Origin: CALMEH01 sp964548225
GTDB taxonomy: Bacteria > Acidobacteriota > Blastocatellia > Pyrinomonadales > Pyrinomonadaceae
Direction: 5' to 3'
Assembly (NCBI GenBank): GCA_964548225.1
Contig: CAZJQP010000001.1
Span: 1 to 64,000 of the forward strand
DNA: 64,000 bases
The notes beneath the pieces are model-generated. The model was not told where the DNA came from and ran no database searches. It saw only the letters and a list, made by a program, of their open reading frames with translations. Below, piece by piece: positions 52,147-60,824 of the stretch (the stretch's first letter is position 1; every line of letters starts with the position of its first letter). The translations under genes were made by a program, and so were the position numbers.

Positions 52147-52833
52147 ATGGGAAACAACACTTACAATTACGACGAGCAACAGCCGTTTGCCGCCGCCGAA
52201 TTTGCCGAAAACCCCGAACCGCGTTGCCCGTGTGTGCTTTTGCTCGACACTTCCGGCTCGATGGAAGGCAATTCAATCGAAGAATTAAATCAAGGTTTGC
52301 AAGCCTTTCGTGAAGAAATTTTTAACGATTCGCTGGCGATGAAGCGCGTCGAAATTGCAATTATCACTTTCGGTCCGGTGAGCGTTTTGCAAGATTTTGC
52401 GACTGCCGATATGTTTCGTCCGCGAACTTTGCAAGCCGCCGGAGATACGCCGCTCGGCGCGGCAGTCGGTCGCGGATTGGAACTTCTGAAAAACCGCAAA
52501 CAAATCTTGCGCGACAACGGCATCAAACTTTTTCGCCCGTGGATATTTTTAATCACAGACGGCGAACCGACTGATAATTGGGCGCATTTGCCGCAGATTA
52601 TTCGTTCCGGCGAAGAATCAAAATCGTTTTCGTTTTTTGCTTTGGGCGTGCGCGATGCCGATTTTAATGTGCTGAAACAACTTTCCGTGCGCGAACCGAT
52701 GAAAATGTCGGGCGTGAAATTTAAAGAATTTTTCCTCTGGCTTTCGGCTTCGCTGAAAAATGTTTCGCGCTCCAACCCGGGCGACAGCGTGCCGATTCCA
52801 GATTATAAGCCTTACGGTTGGTCTGAAGTTTAA
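52147..52833 (+). CDS. TerY-type vWA protein of a TerY-P triad
   Basis: The 228-residue cytoplasmic protein is a von Willebrand A domain with a complete MIDAS (LLLDTSGSM, then the threonine in AGDTPLG and the aspartate in LITDGEPTD). It resembles TerY, the vWA component found with tellurite-resistance-type proteins. With the PP2C phosphatase and kinase that follow, it forms the TerY-P triad known from comparative genomics. Its role is thought to be binding a phosphorylated or metal-linked partner. I chose the ATG at 52147 over a TTG at 52132. There is no visible ter stress protein (TerD/TerC) in the window. Confidence 0.88.
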   Translation: MGNNTYNYDEQQPFAAAEFAENPEPRCPCVLLLDTSGSMEGNSIEELNQGLQAFREEIFNDSLAMKRVEIAIITFGPVSVLQDFATADMFRPRTLQAAGDTPLGAAVGRGLELLKNRKQILRDNGIKLFRPWIFLITDGEPTDNWAHLPQIIRSGEESKSFSFFALGVRDADFNVLKQLSVREPMKMSGVKFKEFFLWLSASLKNVSRSNPGDSVPIPDYKPYGWSEV

Positions 52834-52835
52834 TT

Positions 52836-52909
52836 TTTGACCTTTGACCTTTGATTTTTCTCCAAGATCAAAGGTCAAAAATCAAAGGTCAAAGGTCAAA
52901 AATCAAAGT
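52836..52909. repeat. Word hairpin (CAAAGGTCAAAAATC) inside the triad
   Basis: GACCTTTGACCTTTGAT and repeated TCAAAGGTCAAAAATC phrases form a hairpin between the vWA and phosphatase genes; the right side ends 5 bases before the ATG at 52914. Confidence 0.7.
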
Positions 52910-52913
52910 TTGT

Positions 52914-53693
52914 ATGAAAATATCTCAATGGCGAACGGCTTTCGCATCGGCAATCGGGACGGCGCACATCAATCAAAATACGGAATGTCAGGACAGATTT
53001 GCCTGCCAAACCGTTGAAACGAAAAGCGGCGAAGTCTTAATTGCCGCAGTCGCGGACGGCGCGGGAAGCACAACGGACGGACAAATAGGAGCAGAAATCG
53101 CTTGCAGTTTTTTTATCGAAGGCGTTTCCGAATTTTTAAACTCGCAAGATGCTTCCGTAAATTCTTTGAACTTGGAATTCGGCAGATTTTGGATCGGTTA
53201 TTTTCAAAAAAAGATTGAAGAAATCGCCGAAAAAGAGGAAAAAACTTTGCGCGATTTCGCTTCGACATTTATTGCGGCAATAATCGGCGAAAATTCGGCG
53301 GCATTTTTTCAAATCGGCGACGGCGGCGCAGTTTTTTCGCGTTCGGGCAAAAATTATCAATTCGCCATTGCGCCCGAAGATTCGGAATATATCAACGTAA
53401 CCGATTTTCTGACGGATGAGACCGCCTATGAAAGATTAAGGTTTGTGTTGATTGAAGAAAAAATCGAAGACGTGATTTTGTTTTCCGACGGTGTTGCGTC
53501 CGTGGCGGTTGATTTTCAAACAAATCAGCCGCACGAACCTTTTTTAATGCCGATGATTGCACCGTTGTGGAACGGAAACGCATCAAACGATTTGAACGAA
53601 AAGCTCGAAAAATTTTTAGGTTCGCCGAAAATCAACGAGAAAACCGACGATGACAAAACAATAATTTTAGCGTCGCGGCACGGAGGAATTTAA
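52914..53693 (+). CDS. PP2C-family protein phosphatase of the TerY-P triad
   Basis: The 259-residue protein is a PP2C-type Ser/Thr phosphatase: an N-terminal GTAHINQNTECQDRFACQ (metal-binding D), AAVADGAGSTTDGQIGAEIA (the DG metal motif), FFQIGDGGAVFSR, DVILFSDGVASVA and the C-terminal DDDKTIILA. It would remove phosphates placed by the kinase at 53768. The N-terminus is close to the TerY-P phosphatases. The upstream in-frame extension from 52851 is coded by a word repeat, so the ATG at 52914 is the likely start. It lies in the same direction and in tight order with its partners. Confidence 0.9.
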   Translation: MKISQWRTAFASAIGTAHINQNTECQDRFACQTVETKSGEVLIAAVADGAGSTTDGQIGAEIACSFFIEGVSEFLNSQDASVNSLNLEFGRFWIGYFQKKIEEIAEKEEKTLRDFASTFIAAIIGENSAAFFQIGDGGAVFSRSGKNYQFAIAPEDSEYINVTDFLTDETAYERLRFVLIEEKIEDVILFSDGVASVAVDFQTNQPHEPFLMPMIAPLWNGNASNDLNEKLEKFLGSPKINEKTDDDKTIILASRHGGI

Positions 53694-53767
53694 GATTCAA
53701 AATTTAAGATTCAAAATTACGAGGCTTGAATCTTAAATCTTGAATCTTAAATCTTGAATTTTGAATT
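53694..53767. repeat. Word hairpin (CTTAAATCTTGAATC) ending at a start codon
   Basis: AAGATTCAAAATTTAAG phrases on the left and GAATCTTAAATCTTGAATC on the right, ending directly before the kinase ATG at 53768. Confidence 0.7.
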
Positions 53768-56566
53768 ATGCCTACGTTTTATGACAGTCAAGGAAATTCT
53801 TACACGCTGAATCAACAAATCGGGCGCGGCGGCGAAGGAACGGTGTTTTTCTGTCCGAATGATTTGTCGCTCGTGGCGAAAATTTATCACGAACCGATTG
53901 ACGATGAAAAAGCCGAAAAACTTCGCTGGATGGAGGAAAACAAAGACGCGCAACTTTTTAAGGTCGCGGCTTGGATAATTGACCTTTTGTATGATGAAGA
54001 CGGCAAAATTGTTGGTTTTCTGATGCCGAACGTCAAGGCAAAGGAAATTCACGAACTTTACAGCTTAAAAAGTCGCCGCGTTCATTTTCCCGAAGCGACT
54101 TGGCAATTTTTGATTCACGCGGCGGCAAATGTTGCTCGCGCTTTTTATGTGCTTCACAAAAACGAACACATAATGGGCGATGTCAATCACGGAAACTTGG
54201 TCGTTCTCGCAGACGGCACGGTTAAATTAATTGACTGCGACAGTTACAGCATCAAAAAAGGCGAAACGCGCTATGTTTGCGATGTCGGCGTGGCGACGCA
54301 TCTCGCGCCCGAATTGCAAGGCGCGGATTTGGGCGAAATCGAACGCGAAAAGAAACACGATAATTTCGGTTTGGCGGTCATAATTTTTCAACTTCTTTTT
54401 CTCGGCAGACATCCGTTTGCCGGAAATTATCTCGGCGCGGAAGATAAATCGCTCGAAGATTGTATCCGTGAACGCCGTTTTGCTTACGGAAATCAGGAAA
54501 CCACGAACGTCAAACAACCGCCCGGAACTTTGTCTTTAACACAGATTACGCCGCGTTTGAAAACAATGTTTGAACGCGCATTTTTTACCGAAGAACGCCC
54601 TGAACCGCACGAATGGATTGAAGCACTTGAGGATTTATCGGCGAGTTTAAAGACTTGTTCCGTGCATATCGGACATCATTTTTTTAATGAACTTTTCGCT
54701 TGCCCGTGGTGCGAAATCGAATCGAAAACCGGCTTGATGCTGTTTCCGTTTGTCAGCAGTGTCAAAGCAAACGCGGAAAACGGATTTAATATTTTCACGG
54801 TCGAAAATCTTCTGGCAAGTTTGGAAATTCCGCAAAATTTGCCCGCGAAACCGTTTAAGCCGACAATTTTGCCGATGCCTTCGGCAGATGCTCTAAGGTT
54901 GCGAGGAAAGAATCAAAATCGGTTAGTTGGTTTTGCTTTTTGTCAGGTTATCGCGGTTTTAATCTTAACGCTGGCGGGCGGTGCGTTTTTTGGTTTCTTT
55001 ATCGGCTTTTTCTTAATGTTTTTTTTCATTTTTATTCATCAAAACTCGAATTTGCCGGAAAAAGAAGAGTTGCGAAATAATCTGACAGAAATTCGTAAAG
55101 AATGGGACGAACTCGACAGAAATTGGAAACAAAATAATAAAGCCGAGCAGTTAAACGCCGATCTTGCGCTCGTTCGCACGAAGGTTGCAGCGCATCAATC
55201 TTTGCAACAGCAGAGCCGCGATGAAATGAAACTTTTGGGCGATAAGACGTTTCAATATAATCTCGATATTTACTTGAAATCGTTTCATCTTTCGGACGCG
55301 AAAATCGCCGGAATCGAAAAAGAACATCTTGATTTGCTCGCGCATTTCCGAATTTACACGGCGGCAGATGCAACCGAAGAAAATTTAAATTCGATTCCGC
55401 CAATGGTCGGCAACGTCAAAGAAAAAATTCTCGAATGGCGCAAACAACTCGAACAAAATTTTGCACTTCCGCCAAATACGGAACTGCCCGAAGCCGACAA
55501 AAATCGTTTCGCGCTCCAATTTACCGAACGCCGTGCGCGGCTCGAACGCGACATCGAACAAATTTTGGTCAACTTGCGTTCCGGCTCTCTGGCTTTGAAA
55601 CAATATCAAAATCAGATGATTGCAAAATCCGAGAATCTTGCAAACAGACTTCTCCAAGCCGAAAGTAACATTGGCATAATGAGCAACAGCGCGGCGATGT
55701 TAATCATTTTATTTTTAACGACAGCGGTAATTCCGCTTTTCAGCGTAATGGTGCAAAATCGTGCCGCGTCAAATTATCGAAACAATTATCTGCTTTATTC
55801 TACGGGAAATGCCAATAAAGCTCCGCTTGTGAATTTAGCAAAAAATGTCTATCCGACTGCGCCGGATTTTCCCGTTAAGGAAAATCTGACTGATGAGCAA
55901 ATCAGTCAAATGACCGATTACGAACGCATTCAATCTGCGCTGGCACTATACAAACAAGGTCAAAATTTGATGAAAGAGCGCGACTTTCAAAGAGCCGAGA
56001 GCAAATTGCGTTACGCTATCAAATTTAACAAAAAAGACCCGGAAATTTTCAACGCGCTTGGTGAAACACTTTATCAGCAAAAGAAATATGCCCAATCGCT
56101 CGAAATTCTCAAGAAATCTCAGGAGTTGGATAAAATGAATGAAACAACCAAACTTTTAATCGGCTCGAATTATTTGAGATTGCGAAGGTATAACGAAGCG
56201 ATTTCGATGTTTTTTGAAGTTAAGGCAACAAATAATAATTCATTTGAAGCCAATTACAATATCGGTTTGGCTTATAAAGAACAGGAAGAATATCAAGATG
56301 CTGAAAGATACTTCAGAATCGCCGTTGAGATTTCGCCCACCGAAGCGGACGCACACTATCAACTCGGATTGTGCCTTCACAATTCGGGCGACAAAGAAGG
56401 CGCACAAAAACAGTATGAGCAGTTAATGGAATTGGATAACAATAAAGCCGAAAAGTTGAGAAAGACCGCGGGATTGACGCGAATCGAAAACGAACCTGTT
56501 ATTCTTGATGGTCGCGGAACGAATTCGGTAAAAGGTTTTGAAAGTAATTCAGTAAAAATTCGGTAA
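53768..56566 (+). CDS. TerY-P Ser/Thr kinase with Zn ribbon, TM and TPR regions
   Basis: The 932-residue protein begins with a protein kinase domain (about 10-290): glycine loop GRGGEGTV at 19-26, Lys38, catalytic Asp138 in GDVNHGN (not an RD kinase), and metal-binding Asp156 in IDCDSY in place of DFG. A CPWC motif and its neighbourhood follow (about residue 318), as in TerY-P kinases. Then come a two-helix hydrophobic region (about 380-430), a coiled-coil-like part, a third TM (about 640-665) and a C-terminal TPR region (about 725-890). The kinase would face the cytoplasm. The vWA, phosphatase and kinase lie in one direction with word hairpins in the two gaps. Confidence 0.88.
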   Translation: MPTFYDSQGNSYTLNQQIGRGGEGTVFFCPNDLSLVAKIYHEPIDDEKAEKLRWMEENKDAQLFKVAAWIIDLLYDEDGKIVGFLMPNVKAKEIHELYSLKSRRVHFPEATWQFLIHAAANVARAFYVLHKNEHIMGDVNHGNLVVLADGTVKLIDCDSYSIKKGETRYVCDVGVATHLAPELQGADLGEIEREKKHDNFGLAVIIFQLLFLGRHPFAGNYLGAEDKSLEDCIRERRFAYGNQETTNVKQPPGTLSLTQITPRLKTMFERAFFTEERPEPHEWIEALEDLSASLKTCSVHIGHHFFNELFACPWCEIESKTGLMLFPFVSSVKANAENGFNIFTVENLLASLEIPQNLPAKPFKPTILPMPSADALRLRGKNQNRLVGFAFCQVIAVLILTLAGGAFFGFFIGFFLMFFFIFIHQNSNLPEKEELRNNLTEIRKEWDELDRNWKQNNKAEQLNADLALVRTKVAAHQSLQQQSRDEMKLLGDKTFQYNLDIYLKSFHLSDAKIAGIEKEHLDLLAHFRIYTAADATEENLNSIPPMVGNVKEKILEWRKQLEQNFALPPNTELPEADKNRFALQFTERRARLERDIEQILVNLRSGSLALKQYQNQMIAKSENLANRLLQAESNIGIMSNSAAMLIILFLTTAVIPLFSVMVQNRAASNYRNNYLLYSTGNANKAPLVNLAKNVYPTAPDFPVKENLTDEQISQMTDYERIQSALALYKQGQNLMKERDFQRAESKLRYAIKFNKKDPEIFNALGETLYQQKKYAQSLEILKKSQELDKMNETTKLLIGSNYLRLRRYNEAISMFFEVKATNNNSFEANYNIGLAYKEQEEYQDAERYFRIAVEISPTEADAHYQLGLCLHNSGDKEGAQKQYEQLMELDNNKAEKLRKTAGLTRIENEPVILDGRGTNSVKGFESNSVKIR

Positions 56567-56689
56567 AATTAACGTGAATAAATTGCTCAGAGTCCAAAAT
56601 TATAAGGTGTGCTTTGAAATTGTAATGCCAAGCTCAACAAATTGTGCTTGCGTCATAAAAATTATTGCGTGAAAAACTGAAGAGAAATT

Positions 56690-56759
56690 AACCACAAAAA
56701 CACACAAAGACACAGAGCAATCGCTAAATTTCGTGTATCTTTGTGTGTTTCTGTGGTTT
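56690..56759. repeat. Word hairpin (ACCACAAAAACACACAAAG)
   Basis: AACCACAAAAACACACAAAG pairs with CTTTGTGTGTTTCTGTGGTT with one mismatch. It lies between the kinase and the convergent APC permease. Confidence 0.7.
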
Positions 56760-56800
56760 CGGTTTTTCGCATATCGCAAAACACGGTTTTTAAGATAAAA

Positions 56801-58834
56801 CTAATCTTTTACCGTTTCTGTTTTTTTGCTGTTGACTTCCGTAACCGCACCGTAAATTCCTAATCCCAAACCGACTAAGAGCATTCCGAGTTCGATGTAT
56901 TTCAAGACGGTTTTCTGCAACGACGGAATCAGATAAATAATAAAATCGTTGATAAAGCTGAACGACGAAACCGACAAACCGATTGCCGCGAGCAAGAAGC
57001 CGATTGCCGCCATTTTCAAATTGGTCGTCGAAACGGTGCTTCGGCTATCTTCTTTTCCGATATGGCTGTGAATATAGCCGTAGCCGAAATAAATTGCCAA
57101 ACCGATAAGTAGCCAAACGGCGAATCTCGTCCAATTCGTGATGCCGAGTTCGCTCATCAAGTAAGCGCACGACATTACACCGAGAACCGGAATCAACGAA
57201 AGTTTTTTGACAACTGCAAAATATGTCATCACAAACGCAAGAATAACGAACGAAAGATACGGGATTTTGTGCATAAATGCGTCAATCTTCGTTTCTCCGG
57301 CGGCGGTCGGCGAAAAATCGGTAAAGAAAGCGGCAAAACCGTCGCTGTTGAACCACCAAACCGCCAGCAAAGCGATGATAAACAAACCCGGTGCGATGAT
57401 GCTTGAATCAATATACGGAACGTAGCGGTCTTCACGCCCGAACTCTTCATCTTTGAATAAAACTCCGGCGCAGACGACTAAAAAGGCAAACAAAGTTCCG
57501 ATACTTGCCAAATCCGTAACTTCCGTCAGATTCATAAACAATGCCGGAATTGCTACCACCAAGCCGGTGATAATCGTCGCAAACGAAGGTGTTTTGAAGC
57601 GCGGATGAATTTTTGAAAAAATCTGCGGAAGCAGTCCGTCGCGGCTCATCGCCATCCACAAACGCGGTTGACCGATTTGGAAAACGAGGAAAACAGTTGC
57701 CAATGCAATTACTGCCGAGATAGCGATAACTCCGGCAATCCAACCGATATTCGCACCTTCGGGACCAAATACAAACGCCAACGGATCGCCGACGTTGAGT
57801 TTTGTGTAAGAAACCATTCCGGTCAACACTAAAGCCAGAGCGATATACAAAACCGTGCAGATAACAAGCGAATAAATCATCGCTCTTGGAAGATCGCGGC
57901 GCGGATTGACGCATTCTTCGGCGGTTGTTGAAAGCGCGTCAAAACCGATATAAGCAAAGAAAACTGCTGAAACGCCAGCCATCACACCGCTGATTCCGTT
58001 CGGCATAAACGGCGACCAATTCGACGGCGTAACATAAAATGCACCGGCGACAATGACGAGCAAAATAACGGCAATCTTCAAAATTGTCATTACATTTCCC
58101 GTCCATTTCGCTTCGCGGATACCGATAAAAACTAATGCGGTAATGATCAAGGTAATCAAAAGCGCAGGCAAATCCAAAACGATTGACATACTGCCGAGCT
58201 TCGGCGCATCAGCCCAAGCCGTGTAAGCATCAAGTTGTCCGCAACTGATTTTCGCCGTTGCCGCTTCGCAACCTGCCTTGAGCGTGTCGAGTGTTGCGCC
58301 GCCTTGCATCGCTTCTGAAACAGCGGCAAAACCTTTTTTCGCCGTGAGAAAATCCATCGTGAAATGAAGCGGAATATTTATGCCGTAACCTTTGAGCCAG
58401 CCGGTAAAATAATCGCTCCAAGAAATTGCGACGGCGATGTTGCCGATGGCGTATTCGACAATCAAATCCCAACCGATAATCCACGCGACGAGTTCGCCCA
58501 AGCTCGCGTAAGAATAAGTATAAGCCGAGCCTGCAACCGGAATGCGCGAGGCAAATTCGGCGTAGCAGAGCGCGGAGAAAGCGCAGGCAATAGCCGTGAA
58601 AACAAAGAGAAATATCACGCCCGGTCCGCCGTTAAATGAAGCCTTGCCGACCATTGCGAAGATTCCCGCGCCGATAATTGCGGCAATTCCCATCAAAGTC
58701 AAGTCCGGCAGTTTCAGCGAACGGCGCAATCCGCCGCCTTTGCCGCCGATTTCCGCTTGGTCGTGGTCGCTCATTCCTTCGGCGACATCCGACTGAATCT
58801 GCGCGATAGATTTTTTACGAAATAGTTTATCCAT
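56801..58834 (-). CDS. APC-superfamily amino acid permease
   Basis: The 677-residue protein is a polytopic permease of the amino acid-polyamine-organocation superfamily, with GIAAIIGAGIFAMVG (the unwound first helix), AGSAYTYSYASLGELVAWIIGWDLIVEY and AYIGFDALSTTAEECVNPRRDLPRAM. About 13 membrane segments can be counted. The size and C-terminal helices match the cationic amino acid transporter (CAT/YfnA-type) subgroup, with an additional hydrophobic tail. Substrate is not certain. It is read alone, and its 5' leader holds a word repeat. Confidence 0.92.
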   Translation of the reverse strand: MDKLFRKKSIAQIQSDVAEGMSDHDQAEIGGKGGGLRRSLKLPDLTLMGIAAIIGAGIFAMVGKASFNGGPGVIFLFVFTAIACAFSALCYAEFASRIPVAGSAYTYSYASLGELVAWIIGWDLIVEYAIGNIAVAISWSDYFTGWLKGYGINIPLHFTMDFLTAKKGFAAVSEAMQGGATLDTLKAGCEAATAKISCGQLDAYTAWADAPKLGSMSIVLDLPALLITLIITALVFIGIREAKWTGNVMTILKIAVILLVIVAGAFYVTPSNWSPFMPNGISGVMAGVSAVFFAYIGFDALSTTAEECVNPRRDLPRAMIYSLVICTVLYIALALVLTGMVSYTKLNVGDPLAFVFGPEGANIGWIAGVIAISAVIALATVFLVFQIGQPRLWMAMSRDGLLPQIFSKIHPRFKTPSFATIITGLVVAIPALFMNLTEVTDLASIGTLFAFLVVCAGVLFKDEEFGREDRYVPYIDSSIIAPGLFIIALLAVWWFNSDGFAAFFTDFSPTAAGETKIDAFMHKIPYLSFVILAFVMTYFAVVKKLSLIPVLGVMSCAYLMSELGITNWTRFAVWLLIGLAIYFGYGYIHSHIGKEDSRSTVSTTNLKMAAIGFLLAAIGLSVSSFSFINDFIIYLIPSLQKTVLKYIELGMLLVGLGLGIYGAVTEVNSKKTETVKD

Positions 58835-58839
58835 AGTTT

Positions 58840-58920
58840 TGTTGGTTTCTGGTTTTTGGTTTTTGGTTTTTGGTTTCCGGTTAAAATCGAGAAACGAGAA
58901 ACGAGAAACCGGAAACTAAA
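58840..58920. repeat. Word repeat (GGTTTTTGGTTTTT and AACGAGAAACGAG) before permease start
   Basis: TTTTTGGTTTTTGG phrases on the left and GAGAAACGAGAAACCGGAAA on the right; they pair only partly (TTTCCGGTT/AACCGGAAA). They end about 5 bases from the permease ATG on the minus strand. The rest of this 236-bp divergent gap shows nothing clear. Confidence 0.6.
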
Positions 58921-59070
58921 TTAGTTGATTTGCGAATTTTGAACCAATTTTCTTTCGATTGCAATGGAAATTGAACGAAATTAGTCTTTTTATATCACAA
59001 AGCGCGAAATTTTATAAAAATTGCGCTTTTCGAGGCAATTTATTAGACTGAAAATTCCCGCATCCGTTAA

Positions 59071-59967
59071 ATGAAAAATCATCCGATTCACAAAAATTTA
59101 GATACTTCATTTGTCAATGTTTCGGCTCTTATTCGGTATTTGCGCCGCCGCCAATTTGTCGGCAGTGTGCGTATCGAATTGAGCGGTTATGAAGCCGAAA
59201 TTCATCTGGACGAAGGCAACGCGCTTCGTGTGCGCGAATTTGACCGCATTGCCGGACGCATCGGCGAAGGCGAAGAAGCCTTGCAGAGAATTTTAATTCG
59301 TTCACGCGAACCGGGCGGCATTGTCAATGTTTTTCAAACGAGCGCAGAAGAAGAAAAAATTGTTGAAGTAATTACGGAGAAGCCGGCGGAAAAGGTTTCA
59401 ACTCCGCTACAAAATATCAAACCGACGGCAGTTTTAGCCGCCGCCGCGCCAACCAACGGCACAAACGGAAACGCGAAACCGCAAATTATCGAACAACCGA
59501 AACCGTCCATCCCGAATTTGCCGCTCGATTTTACGAACAAGGTCGAAGCGAAAGCCAAACAAACCGCGCTTTCGACGGACGATTGGGAGTTGCTTTTGAA
59601 TTTAACAAGCGAATTGCTTTCCAATATTGATAAAACTCTAAAGGCGGCAAACCTTGATTTTTCGGCGGCTTTTCTCAAGGCGCGAACCGAAATTTCGGGC
59701 GATTATCCGTTCATCAATCCTTCTGCTAAAATTTTTAATTACAAAGACGGCAAAATTTCGATGACCAAACAGGAAAACGCCAAACTTTTCACGGCAAGCG
59801 TCCTCGAAGCCCTGCGCCGTCTGCTCGACAAACTCGGCGCAAACCCGAAATTCACGGATGTTCACCGCGCCGCCATCCAAAAAATCCTGATGCTCGTCCA
59901 TCACCGACGCGCTTTCTACGATAAATTTTCGATGACCAAACCGCTTGAAAAAATGTTAGGGGTTTAG
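59071..59967 (+). CDS. Hypothetical protein with DUF4388-like N-terminus
   Basis: I do not recognise this 298-residue cytoplasmic protein firmly. The first 90 residues (LIRYLRRRQFVGSVRIELSG, then AEIHLDEGNALRVREFDR) resemble the DUF4388/PATAN-like beta domain found in regulatory proteins of Myxococcota and Acidobacteriota. A proline- and alanine-rich linker follows (about 105-165). The C-terminal 120 residues are helical (WELLLNLTSELLSNIDKTLK and VHRAAIQKILMLVHHRRAFY). No enzyme motif is evident. It is divergent from the permease. Confidence 0.65.
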   Translation: MKNHPIHKNLDTSFVNVSALIRYLRRRQFVGSVRIELSGYEAEIHLDEGNALRVREFDRIAGRIGEGEEALQRILIRSREPGGIVNVFQTSAEEEKIVEVITEKPAEKVSTPLQNIKPTAVLAAAAPTNGTNGNAKPQIIEQPKPSIPNLPLDFTNKVEAKAKQTALSTDDWELLLNLTSELLSNIDKTLKAANLDFSAAFLKARTEISGDYPFINPSAKIFNYKDGKISMTKQENAKLFTASVLEALRRLLDKLGANPKFTDVHRAAIQKILMLVHHRRAFYDKFSMTKPLEKMLGV

Positions 59968-60047
59968 GGTTTAGGGTTTAGGATTGTAAGAACAAAAATC
60001 TTGAATCTTAAATTTTGAATCTTAAATGTTAAATCTATAATCAAAGA

Positions 60048-60320
60048 ATGGACTGGAAAATTTTCGCAAGCGCATTCGTAACACTTTTCTTAGCCGAACT
60101 CGGCGATAAAACACAACTTGCCGTTATCACGATGACGGCGAAAACCGATTCAAAACTGTCGGTTTTTCTCGGCGCGTCGCTGGCTCTCGTTGCCGTAACC
60201 GCACTCGGCGTTTTGTTTGGCGGAATCTTAACGCAATATATCCCGACCGAATGGCTGCAACGCATTGTTGCCGCCGCCTTTATCATCATCGGCGTTTTGA
60301 TGCTTTTCGGAAAAATCTGA
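60048..60320 (+). CDS. GDT1/TMEM165-family (UPF0016) single-unit cation transporter
   Basis: The 90-residue protein holds one copy of the UPF0016 repeat: ELGDKTQLA, the E-x-G-D-K-T/S motif that binds cations, near residue 17, and three membrane segments (about 3-23, 37-60, 67-87). Family members with two repeats move Ca or Mn; short ones with one repeat are thought to act as dimers. No second half lies beside it, so it may form a homodimer. It is preceded by a word repeat of the AATCTTAAAT type and followed by a hairpin and array 3. Confidence 0.88.
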   Translation: MDWKIFASAFVTLFLAELGDKTQLAVITMTAKTDSKLSVFLGASLALVAVTALGVLFGGILTQYIPTEWLQRIVAAAFIIIGVLMLFGKI

Positions 60321-60357
60321 TAGGTGGATGGACAGAATTACTACATAAATAAAACTG

Positions 60358-60451
60358 CTCTAAAATAATTGATAGTTGGAATTTGATAATTGTCGCGTAA
60401 AGACAAGGCAAATTATCAATTATTCATTATCAATTATCAATTATTTTAGAG
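60358..60451. repeat. Word hairpin (AATAATTGATA) downstream of the GDT1 gene
   Basis: CTCTAAAATAATTGATA and its complement form a 17-bp outer stem, with inner GATAATT/AATTATC pairs. Between it and array 3 only a short A+T-rich stretch occurs. Confidence 0.7.
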
Positions 60452-60499
60452 ATTTTCTTTGTGTGCGAATAATTAAAAACCGTGATTTCGAAATGATTT

Positions 60500-60814
60500 A
60501 GAGCATTCTGAAAAAGTTTCAGAATGCTCTAAAAAAAATTCAGACTACTCTGAAAAATTTTCAGAATACTCTAAAAAATATTTAGACTACTCTGAAAAAT
60601 TTTTAGAGCATTCTAAAAAAAAATCAAAGCATTCTAAAAAATTTTTAGAATATTCTGAAAAAATTTCAGACCACTCTGCAAAATTTTCAGAGTAATCTGA
60701 AAAAATATTAGAGCAGTCTGAAAAAATATTAGAGTATTCTAAAAAACTTTTAGAATACTCTGCAAAAGTTACAGACAAGTCTAAAATTATTTCAAACTTG
60801 TCTGTAATGTTATT
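60500..60814. repeat. Degenerate tandem array, 21-bp period (array 3, 15 units)
   Basis: Fifteen units of exactly 21 bp follow each other without a gap. Each reads A-R-A-N4-TCT, then R-A5-N-T3-Y or close to it; 13 of 15 have AGA-N4-TCT and all end that block in TCT. The N4 varies freely (GCAT, CTAC, ATAC, CCAC, CAAG and others). Half-sites are drawn from a small set (AGAAT, AGAGC, AGAGT, AGACT, AGACC, AGACA) and appear on both sides of the dyad. Units 1 and 2 (60500-60530) form a perfect hairpin with 14-bp arms and a 3-nt loop. The array ends 10 bp before the stop codon of the gene at 60825. Confidence 0.95.
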
Positions 60815-60824
60815 TCGCGGTGAT

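Noticed and set aside
51819..52160. Open frames on both strands of array 2 (heptads such as RKVLLVS and SKTFLLT)
   Set aside because: Both strands are open only because the repeat lacks stops in those frames; the bases vary to keep dyad symmetry, not amino acids. No start signal is seen.
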